A stretch of DNA of 64,000 nt from Siderastrea radians (Eukaryota; Cnidaria; Anthozoa; Scleractinia; Rhizangiidae). Where the stretch lies: contig OZ024890.1 in the NCBI GenBank assembly GCA_964017195.1, positions 51,391,593 through 51,455,592 of the forward strand. Direction: 5' to 3'. Below, in pieces: positions 12,001-24,000 of this stretch (position 1 is the stretch's first letter; every line of letters starts with the position of its first letter). The notes beneath the pieces are model-generated. The model was not told the origin of the DNA. It saw only the letters and a list, made by a program, of their open reading frames with translations, and searched no databases. A program made the position numbers and the translations under genes.

Positions 12001-15000
12001 CACACGAGGCAATTTTTCAGTCCTGCAACTTGCAACGCCACAGACGACGAGAGCATTGCGAGGCAAGTTGCAGAATACATGTAACACGCTGCAGCTTAGA
12101 GCGCTTTTCAAATGAGTGTCGTAAAACCAAAACCAAAGTAATTACCCCAGCCAATCACAACAAACACAAATTACCCAATGAACCAATCAGAACTCGAAGC
12201 AAATACATGTAACCGGCGTCAAGCGCGGGAAAACGCGTGCGAGCGCAAGCAAGTCGCCACTGATTGGTTTGAGTTTTACTCCTGATTGGTCGAGAAAGTG
12301 GCGCGAAAGGTTTTAACCAATCACAGAGCGAAGTAAAGCAAAACCAAAGCAAAAAACGACTTACTTTCGACACTCAATTGAAAACCGCTCTATCTCGCAA
12401 CGTTGCGAAAAGTAGAAGCCTATTCTACTTTTCCTACCACTTGCAACGCAATTTTTCGTTGCGAGGCATGTTGCGAAGAGGGGGTGTTACACGCGCAACT
12501 TCATCCGCAACTTGTCTCGCATCGCCGCTGCGTTTCAAGTTGCAGAAAATATTGCCTCGTGTAACAGCGCCTTAAGCATAAAAATGATTCATCCAACACA
12601 CCTTAACTAACGCTGCACCGGCTTGGATGCCATATGCTCTTTGGAAAGCTCCTCTAAGTTTCCTTACTTGATACCTGGATAAAACAAAGGTAAAGAAATA
12701 AAATTAAGTTTCAAACAATTAGCCGGTTAGCCCTCTGCTAACGTAAAGGAAGAACATTTTTGAAATCGTTAAGTGGCAAGCCAAGAAAAACCACTTGGAT
12801 TGAACTTATTTTACGATGACTGTAGACTACGAATGGTCTCTGTCGATGGCGACTGTGGGGCGGGCGATTTCCGCCCGCCCCAATATTGCCATCGCCAAAA
12901 TTAGACACTACTCGCAGTCTACGATGAACGCCATTTAGCAAACAGTGAAGCCAATCAACAGTTACCACGTGTTATCAGCTATAAGCGCGTCATTCTATAT
13001 CACACTTTTTACCTTTTTAACTGGCTTTGTTTCAACGCGGCAACAACGTCAATGTCAGTGCTACTAAAGTCCACGATGATGACATTAACATGAGGATCTG
13101 CCGTCTCTAGGTACAGCTGCAAGGTTGAACAAGATATTAGAACAAAAATAACCTTACATTTCCAAAGCATGCCAAAATACAAAACTGACAAATTTCTAAA
13201 GCCCTTTCACTGCTGACGTTTCTAAAAAAAGCTAATTTTTTTACTGTTAAAGCGGGTTTTTGAGTGCCTTTTGCCAAATGCCACTAAACTTTGCTACTAC
13301 AGCATTTTTTTTACAATTAGCTAGATTTTGAACCAAATTCTGTTGTAGATTGTTCATTATTTTGCTTTAACGTATGCGCATAAGCCAAAATTTGGACTTG
13401 CTTGTTTTTGTTTTTGTTCCTTTTTTTTCTCGGATTCATTTCAAATTTTTGTTCTTGCTTCTTTTCCTTTCCTTTTTCTCCCCTTTCCTTTATCCCCTTT
13501 CTATCCACAGGAAAAGTTCTGGCCTCAGCCCTTCAAAAAACCTGATAATAGAACATTAACCAACTATTAATAGGTGACGGCCTATTTTACCACCAATTTG
13601 CACCCAAAATTGGACACGTTTTTCTGGAATAGCTCTGCCCGAATTTGGTCGATATTCAAAATGGACACACGTATGGGTGGATCTGTCCTTGATGTGTGAG
13701 CTGCTTATCAAAACAATCTGGTGTCGTCAAAAACGATGACGTCACAAGTGGTTTAATGTATACTCCTCCAAATGAAGGGAAAAGTCGACTTTGGCAGCAA
13801 AAGAGTTAATTAGATTATACCTTCTTTAATTTGAATGGTCACATTTCAGAGCATTAACCACAGACTCAAAAGTTGGAACCACTTTGCACAGCTAATTACC
13901 AGCACCACAGGAAAGTACTGCTCAGTAGCTCTAAGATAAGTGGACAAATTTCATCCCAAAAGACAAATAAATTCAGAACTATCTTTGCACAACATAACAA
14001 ACAGCACCTCAGAAACTTAATCGTCAATAAAATTTAAGGCTTTTGTCTAAGATTCTAAAGAGGAACCGTATTACTTGGTTTAAGGCCAGATTCGAGGAGA
14101 AGAAGAGTAACACTAATTTGCAACCGAATATAATGGAATTAAATCAACATATATAAATCAATCATCCAGTTTCGAGTTCACTAAGACCGCTGAATAAAAA
14201 CACTTAAGATGCATTTGTACAGGGTTAGTCTCATCTGAAGTAAAATATTCACAAATACCAGCAGGAAAGTGCTGAATTCTAAAATAAAACAATGTACATA
14301 GTTGTGAGTAGTTCATCTTCTCGCTGGTATTTGTGAACGTTTCACTTCAGGTTGAGACTAACCTCGTACAAATGCGACCTTTGTCTTTTTGTCCAGCGGT
14401 CTCGGTGAACTCGAAAACGGGCTGTTCTTACCTCCACCATATTGTCAATGAAATGTTGAACCCACTTTCCTTGGTTTTTAACTGCAAGAAATAAACGCAA
14501 AACATCTTGGAACCACAACGAACAACGAAATTACAAGATGGCGATTAAACAATGAACTGCTGTTAAGGACTTTTTGATGAATTATTTATTTCAGTGTTTC
14601 TTCAGTGTAACTTGCCCAGACATAAAGGATTCCTATTTTACCAGCAGAGAGATCACATCATAAATTGGCATGTCTAGTTTTATTTATCCAAGAGTTAAGT
14701 CGCCAAAACAAGGGTCCTAGTCAAAACTAACTTGTGAAGCAAGAGGTATGCGTTGATGGTGGGGATCATTGCACGTTTCTGGGAAACTCCCCACCTACCC
14801 CTCCCGTAACCCAACATTGCGCTCTAAGAGATAACAACTAAAAAAAATGTTGGCTTAGGGGAGGGGTAGGTGGGGAGCACGCCCTAAAAGGGAAAGGAGA
14901 AAGGGTATTAAGAAGCGTGCGACGCGTTGCCTTTGGGCACCAGCCACGCAGGCTAGTAAAGTCGCGCGTGAGAGACGCCCACCAAGGGTGAAATACAGTG

Positions 15001-18000
15001 TTTGTCGAGGAAATCTCCAAGGCCATCGTTCACTAAATCTGCCATTCCTTTTTTTCTGAATACGTTTACCATAAGGCCAAAGGAAAACGAAGAAAGATAA
15101 ATAACTATTTTGGACGTTGAAGTATTAAATCAATTTACCTATAGAGCGTTTGCAATCACGTGGCCAGCAGCTATGTAAAGTTATTGGAACAAAAGAAAGT
15201 GTTAACATAAGAAAAGACTTCAAAACCTACAGGATTGGCTTGGTACACCAATATGGCCGCCGTTTTATTGTTTTTGGTACACCAATATGGCCGCCGTGAC
15301 GTCATATAAAAACGCTCTATAAAGCAGACCTACTAACCAGGGATGATAATATGTACTGTTGCGTGTTGATTAAGAGCAAACCCTTGCGGTAAACAGAATT
15401 CCGTGCTGCCCATCTTCTGGTACACGTACTGTGATAAGCGCACCGATGAATCTGTGAAATGAAATACAAGTCAAAGCTTGAAGGGCTAACTCGAACAATT
15501 TAGACGATTTACTTTACTTACATACTGTACGAGTTGTTTTGACTAGAGACACTCCGTATACCCTGACATAGTAGCCAGCAGCATATACATGTGCAAAACC
15601 TGAACGCGGTCTCCTTACAATGGTTTGTATGGGTAAAAACATACATATTAATTTTTTATTTTAAAAAAAACAGCTAGGAAGTTACAGAAGATGGGGGACG
15701 GTTTTAATTAAACAAAATTGAGCAAAACATTACCTGAAAGAAAACATTTTCAGCGCAGAGCTACGGCCCTTTGCAGAAGTAGATGAGATACTTGCGCAGT
15801 GAGAGGATTTACCTCTCTGGAGACATTTAAAACACCACTAATGGCCCATTATCCGTCCTAGGACCGAATTTATTTCTAGACGAACATCCGCCTCAGCCCA
15901 GTTATCTGTATCTGGTATATAGAACGGATTTCAATTGAGTGTCGAAAGGCAAGCAATTCGCGATTTGCTTTGGTCTTGCGTTACTTCGCTCTGTGATTGG
16001 TTAAAAAATCTCGCGCCACTTTCTCGAGCAATCAGAAGTAAGACTCAAACCAATCGCGACTTGTTCGCACGCGTTTTCCCGCGCTTGGCGCCGGTTACAT
16101 GTATTTGCTTCCAGTTCTGATTGGTTCATTGGGTAATTTGTGTTTGTTGTGATTGGCTGAGGTAATTACTTTGGTTTTGGTTTTACGACACTCATTTGAA
16201 AAACGTTCTACTGGGCCTCTGAATCTATATCAAGAATAACACAAATACTTAACAAAATCACTTGATTCTACTCACTTTTCCCCTTTACATTCAACACCTG
16301 TAAAGAAAAGGAATATTATTGTCAGTTGGTAGAAACCATGTGACTGGTCATGTGACTGAGTAAAATAAAGCCATTATCAATTAAAATTTGCCATATTGTA
16401 TTCACTTACCAAGTCAATAAGATATCTGTCTCCTTTCAGAACATCGTGATTTTCTTCCACATTTAGGATTTCTTTCAAAGAGTATTTACTGAAAATTTTC
16501 AAAAAAAAAGCAAAGGTTAAAAGACGCTGAATGCCCGTTCCCCTTACATGGAACAACAAAGATGTATTACCACAAGCCTGTAATGGTTCCATCTCTATTT
16601 CAACTTTTCTTACAGAATGGTTTAGTGTAGTTCTGGGGATAATTGCATAGACGTCGGACGTAAGTCGGTCATACGTCGGGCGAACGTCGGTCGCACTTCG
16701 GTCGCAAGTCGGCCAGTTGCCTGGAAAGCCGTCGTACGTCGGTCTTGTCGGTGGTTAATCCTTTACTCAGTCATTGGGAGTCTCGACTTAAGTCTAAAGT
16801 CGGGGTTAACTACAGGAGCTGGTCGTTAGCAAGTCTTTATTGCGACCGATTTTCACGTGCAAATTTAGTCACACAATCCATCGAGTCTACATCTCCACAC
16901 TTCCGCCTTGTCTCAAGTTCTTTAAAAATATGGCAGATGCAAAGCAAAAGCGAAAGCCGAGTTTCCAGGCAGTTCAGTTTGCTACGTGATTGACTTTTAA
17001 TCAAGTAAAACAAAACTGTCTTGCGGCAGCTGACGTTACGATCACTTTACATCTACTCCCTATTAGATCAGTGCTTAGCACATGAAGATTTTACGCCTAA
17101 GTTACCAATCACCATTTACGGCCAAACTCGCGCAACTGATGCTTTATTTCCGCCTGTCAACGCCCAATGTTAGTGCTAAGTCTTAGACGATTATGCACTC
17201 ACTCCCTGGTAAAAGGACTGGGGAATACAAAAACAAGTGATGTAGTTCTTACCTGTTGGTAGCTTTCTTCAGGGCGCGCAGGTAACGGTTGACGGCACTT
17301 ACAGCCACCTGTACAAAACACAAAAACGTTTCAGTTCCTATCACCTTATTTGGTATTGTTTTTATCATCATCATCACCACCATCATCATCATCATCATCA
17401 TCATCATCACCATCATCCCCTTTCTTTCCACTCGGTGCTTACGAAAGCCAAAACGAGGCTTGTTTTTTAAAGAGTAGATAAGTAGATAAGCAACAAAGTG
17501 CTAAAAAGCCTGACAAGTTGAAATTACAGGCAGTAGTTACCTCTTTCAAGTTGTTTCTTACGGTTTCTTTGAAATTCAAGTAATCAGAAACAAATCATAC
17601 GAATTTAACATAATAAGTTAGAAATCCCAATTGGCATGATGCAATCCAGCTTGCTATCTGCAAGAGTGGCCAAGGAGTTGAACTCGGGTCTACCGTGGAA
17701 CACCTCCAGTAAGTGGAACACCTCCAGTTACCGTGGAGCACCGCCACCTTCTCTCTCAAGCAAAAGGTCAAAGTGTATCGAAAATCTCCAAAGGCTAAGG
17801 ACACCTCCACGGGAAAACGACCGTTTGCAAACCCGTGTTGACAAACAAACGTTAATGTGTGTGAACGTCCAGGAAACAGTTTGCCAACAGTTGTCATGGT
17901 TGCCGCATGTATCAGTTTTTAAAACTTCCCTGATCACTTCCCTGATAGAGTTTATTCCTGAACAAATAAGTCACAGACAGGCTCAGATAGTAGCGGCTTT

Positions 18001-21000
18001 CAACCTCCTCTCACAGCCGTCGTTTCGACCCCTATTTCTACCAATTTTATTGACAAAGAAAGAACCATCACCGAGATGACACTTGTCTAAAATTTGTCGT
18101 TCAATCTTGGACATGGATAAATCAATGTTGTCCAAATTTTAATTTTCCCTGGCGTTTCTTTAAAGATTATCTATTTTCCCTCACTCAGAGTACAATTCCG
18201 TGAGTTTTCCCTGCCAATGAAGCCTTTCTCCCTGACCATTTCCTGACCCATTGCAGCCAGCAGGCCCTGGTTGCGGCGATGTTGACAAACATCTTACCTG
18301 TATTTGTTAAGGGCGGTGCCTCTTTTTGTTACTGCCCATACATTCTGCGCATCTTGGGACATTAGGGTTTCTTTAAGGAATTTTCTCACTAATACAACAA
18401 TATTTTTGCGCGGTTCAAAACTATGTGGAAAAAGCAGATCTTGGCAAGGGCTATCAGAATCCAAAAAGAAAACTGGGGGTAACCACGCATTTTTTTAGAG
18501 ATATTTGAGCTTAAATTTGGAAAGAAATTGCCATACATTCTTTGTATTTTAACGCTTTTTTTAGAATTATGGTTGCTTAAGTATCTCTAAAAAAAGCTTG
18601 GTTACCCACATTTTTCTGTTTAGATTCCAATAACAATTGCTAACATCTACTTTTTCCCCATGGTCATAACCTTGCAAAAATACATCTGTATTAGGAGGCA
18701 CCGAGTTTGAACACTTTAGTTTGCTGTATAGAGGCGCCTTGGAACAACTAACTCAAAGGATACTTACCTCAGTATTTAACAGCAAATTTCCATCACTGGC
18801 ACACTTTGTGCTGTTTTGATGAAAAATCCATTCGTTGTGCTCAGGCACCCTAATAATGTTAGGGATTTTTAGTTTCACTCCAAATTTCGTGTAAACCGCC
18901 TCCGCGAGTGCGCGCGCGTTGACACGATAGTTGTACTTTTGCACCGCATCTGCCATCTTCCGCACAAACTCCCGCGCCGCGTTCATCCGCGTCAAAAGAT
19001 CGTCCTGCTTATCGATCGGCAAAAACTGAATACGTCCTCTATATTGTTGTGAATTTCCAAAGCTGGAATTAGTTCTTCTTTGGGAATTGGAATTAAACGA
19101 GTTACCAGGATAATAACTGATACGGGCTTTAAATTCCTCGGTTTCTTTATTCCTTGAAGAAGTCCTGCTATCCGCATTATAACTTAAAAGTTTGCGTCGT
19201 GTTCCTACTGCAATCGCTCTTGATTGGTCTTTCGCAGAATCACGTGAATTTTGGACACGTGAGCTTCGCTGCACACCCATTTTGCTCTCAGATGTGGTTT
19301 TCCCTTTTGAATCAACTCGAACAACTTCTCTCATTTTTTGTCTCCTGTTTATCATATTATCTTTGTTGTGACTGTTTTTCTGATCTGCCGTTGAGATATT
19401 TCTTTTGGTTCTTATCACAGGAGCAACAGTTTTCCTCTTCGCCTTTTTCCTCATCTCAAAAATGTTTTCTTTGTCTTTTTCTGGTAAAGAATGCGACACC
19501 ATGGCAGGCAACGCGGTCTTTGGAGAGTGAGCGGGATCTTCAACTTCTTGACTGCGTTTTTTAATATCTCTGATATCCATTTGCATTTCAAGTAATTGTT
19601 CTTCAGCTTTCTCTCTTTCTATTGCACTTTTAGCGAAAGACAGGGGTAAAAAGACTTTCCCACTACTAAAAACAGTTATGCTGCCATTTTCATAAAGGCC
19701 TTGATTCCTTTTTGAGTGAGGTGACTCAGACGCCAGACTGTTGCCATGGGAATCCTTTAATGTACGCAAACCACACGAGTCATATGGTTTCATATGTGTA
19801 AGATAGGTATTATCATCCGGATAAACTGAAGTATCGTGAATTAGTTTCACGCCATCGTAACGCCTTAACTTGAAGTCCACTAGATAGCTAGGACTGTAAG
19901 GACAACTCGGAAATAAGTTCACTAAATCACTCTCATCCGCGAATTTCGCACTGTGGGCCTTGTCGCGCAAATCATCTGACCCAAATTTGAAAATGTTACG
20001 ATTTAATCTGATGGTTGAAGTTCTGTAATGCGAATGGCTTGGGAGGTCTTGCGGTATGAATTGCGCATAAACTGTGACGTCTTTCGGGGCTTTTTCATCA
20101 TCAATAAATAAAGATATCGAATCTCCTGAAAGTTGCCTGAATTGACTCAGACCAGGAATTTTCCATCCAATAAGCACGTGATCTTCGAGGCTTGCCTGTT
20201 TGTGCAAAACTTCAATAAAGTACTTTTGCCCTTTATGAAGAAACACTGGACGAGATAGTTGAGTCTTGTACTTTGTAAACTGTGCAATTTTGGTCTTAAA
20301 TATTCCGCTGAGAAGTGTGCGATTTCCAACCCAAGCAATGAGTTTGACGTTTGATGGATTTTCATCCGAGCTTAGCCAAAGTTCTGAGCTGTCGTCTGAA
20401 GAAATTGCAAAGGTGTATTTCCCTGCAAAAAGGACAGTTACGAAAAACAAATCATTTCTTTTGGACTGTGACATTCCTCGTTGTGAGAAGTTTAAGGTTC
20501 TAAATGTTAAATCTTGGCATGGTAGTTCAAGTCTTGAAGATCTGCAAAAAAGGTTTACGTCCTTCCAAAAGGATAGCTAAAAGCGTAAAAACTACATGTT
20601 ATTCTATATCTTACGTCATAGCACAACGGTACAAAAGTTACAGTCGTTAGAAGGCTAGAAACCATCATACACGTGATCTTTTTTTTCCCGCTATGCTGCA
20701 TTCATCACAGCCTGTTGTTTCCCGCCAAAAACGCTCCTAGGTGTTTCGGCAAATGAAGTCTATTTACGGTACACTAATCAAAAGCATTGTTAAACGAGCA
20801 TTTAAAAGAAAGCTCCTTCATCTTAACCCACCCATGAGGTGCTGATACAGATGGAACGAATTCACTCGCCCGCCGGAGCAGCGACCCAGGTAGACTATTC
20901 TCACCTTCTCGAACTTAATGATTTAAATAATATTCTTAATCGAATAAATATATATTCTTAATAATCTAATAAAAGATGACGTTGTCACCAATCAGGGACC

Positions 21001-24000
21001 AAGGACCTAGCAAACACTATACCAAACGAGAACGAGTCCTTGAAACTTTCAAACGCCATCGACGACTCTCCTTCTGCTCTAAAGAGTTGGAATCTGCTGA
21101 AGTTCTTACTGGAATCGAATAAATTCTCAGTTTCACCGCTCTCCATTGCATTGTGGGATACCATCGACTGGAATTCACCACGATCTCAAAGAATTTGAAC
21201 TACACGTATCGTCAACCAACGTCAACTGTCTGCCACAGTTGATTTGCGAGGCTATGACTAAAGCGTAATTTTGATTACCTGAGGCCGGAGGATGGACGTA
21301 ACCAAATATCCTTTGTCCATAGTCGCTCTCCCAGTGGCGAACAAAAAACTTCTTTATGGTAAGGCGAACATCTGGGTACAGGGGAAAGAACTTGTTTCTT
21401 CGCAGGTCATGAATAGTGCTGCCACACCAGGCCTGCCAAATGTGCACGTTTAGAGATCCAAGCATCTGATTAAGAAAAAGCAAAGCTTGTCACTTCATGA
21501 GCATAATTATTCGACCAGCTGTGCTGGAAAAAAATGAGGCAAAACAAAGTCACACCACCATCTAATCCACCCAAACAGCACACAATCAAAAGACCGTTCA
21601 GGGACGTTCAATTTTTTTATCCGAACCCCTCCAAGGATGGCCAGTTTCTGCACAAGGGGGGTAGGATTTTTAAATCAAAGGAGCCTCCAAAAAATGAACC
21701 TTTTGGAAATTTTTTGCAAAGGTGCCGCCAAAAAATGAACCCTTTGGATTTTTTTCTTCAAAGGGTGCCGCCAAAACTTTGAGGGGTCGAAATCCTGTCA
21801 TCCTTAGTGGGGCTGCGGATAAAAAATGGAAAGACCCTCAGTGACCATTGCATGGGAATGCAATGTAGATTAAGATTGTACATGTTTAGCCTTAACTGCT
21901 AAGCAGCATTACAGTATATCATGGAGTTCTTTGTAGTAGAGTGACGCCAGTTATACATGTAGGTGGGTTTTACAAACTGCAACATTCCAGGTAGTTAATG
22001 AACACTTGACCCAATGTGCAAGATAACAAGTAATCAAGTTAAGGCGGGGTAGTCTCCCATGGCACAGTTTTTCTTCAGGATGGGTTGGGGTATAAAAAAT
22101 TAAAATTTTAGGAAACTCAGACTTTGCCTTTAGGCAAACTCTAGTCTCCCTGCCATTACTCTACTATGTTCTTCTTTCAGTACTCCAATACTACACCTCC
22201 ATACTCAAGCTACATCTTTATTAGCATTGACTTACATCCTTTCTCCAGGTAAATGTCTTCCAAGTGGGAGAGACTTGTATGTAACCACCAACATATGAAT
22301 CCCTGTCGTGTGTTTCTGTGACATTTTTTTGCAACTGTGCTCTCTTATCATTAGCAACAGGCGCAGGGGGTGAAGTGGACAATGTATTTACACCACCACT
22401 CGTTCTTGCACTGGTAGTGGTGGTAATGTTTGATGTTTGGCTATCATTTAAAACTTGTTTGAGTTGCCTGTTATCAACATGATCTCTGTTTTCTCCTGCT
22501 GTTATCTTTCTTTTGCCTTAAAGAAATGAGAAAGAAACAATCATTATTTACACTTGATAAACCGGAGTTACAAGTTGACGCAAGTTAGGAAATGTGAACT
22601 TGCGAACACAAACTTGCGATGGGTGGCCAAACAGACTCGCAAGTAGACACAAGTTCAATGCAAGTAGCAAGAAAGCCATTTCAGTGCAGCCTTGCATGCA
22701 TGCCCGTACAAAGGAAAACAATACTGAAACCAACTTGCGTCAACTTGCGCTGGGTGGCCAAACGGTGAAAAACTTGCACTCACTTGCATGCCAATTTGAG
22801 CTCAATCAAAGTGAACACAAGTCATCACAAGCCATCACCAGTACACACAAGTCATGGCGAAATGGAGGCGCAAGTTATCGCAAGTTGAATATTGCGACTC
22901 CATTTGAAGAGAAAACTGACTTTTCAGACTATTAGTCTTCAATGTCTGTTGATTTTTTTCCTTTGTGACGACAATAATTACTATTATCCCCTCATCATTT
23001 GTCCCCCCCCCCCCCCATTATTTAGCACAACAGTAAAGTGGCAAGGTTGGGCATTACTGAACTTTTAAAGTCCAAATAGTTCTCCGTAATAAGTTTCTGT
23101 AAGCTTGATAACAAATAAAGGCACCAGGAAGTGCACCCTAAAGAACGAACTTAAATTTACGTAACAAATTAATTTTTTCACTGTGGGGATCCCACTGTGG
23201 AAAGTGACCCAGAGTCACTTTTTTATCTGAGGGAGTTGGTGACCTACATGTATACAGGAAACCAGGAGATTCAGTTAGTAACTCAGGTTCAAGAGTGTGT
23301 GCTCACCACTTTGAAAAAAAAAGAGAGAGCAGATTCATGCTGTTGTACCTTGGTTTTCTTTGTTGTCTTCCTTTTCTGCTTGATGCTTGGCTTTCTCATT
23401 AAATACTGTTTCCCAGTCATCTTCAGTGCTATTCGCTGCATTACTGTTTCCATGTATTTCCTAACAAAAAATATCATCCATTGAACACCAATGACAACAC
23501 CACTCATAACATCCTCTGCGCTTTCTTCCTGGTAATCTGGCCATCAGTGGGATAATGGGATGACCAGATCAAAGGAATTTTTTTTACATCTAAGAACATA
23601 ACTGCATGAGCTTTTGTTTTGGCCAAAATGAAGTGGCCATTTATAATAAGGTACCCATGAGGAGGGTTTGTACTGTATTTGTGTCAGTCTAGACTGCGAG
23701 CAGTCATCCTATTTTCCTCAGATCCTACGCGCGAGTGGAAATGAATAAATTATGCAAAATAGAGGTAAAAACGAGGAGGGATTGGGGGAGAGGGAGAAAA
23801 TAGGTCTTTCTTCTTCCTCTTCTCTGCACCCGTGCGTCTCGCACCGCTCAGAGACTGCTCGCAGTCTAGTATTAGTCTGAATTCCGATACTCAAGCCTGT
23901 TTTGGATTTGACAACTCGAACTGCACCAGACATCTGTGTGCCAACGACTCAAATCTTGAGAAGCTGGACTTGCCACCTCTGCAGATGGTCATGCCGATCT

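Noticed and set aside
19154..19564. 136-codon plus-strand frame
   Set aside because: Antisense shadow of the large glycosyltransferase exon 18768-20422.
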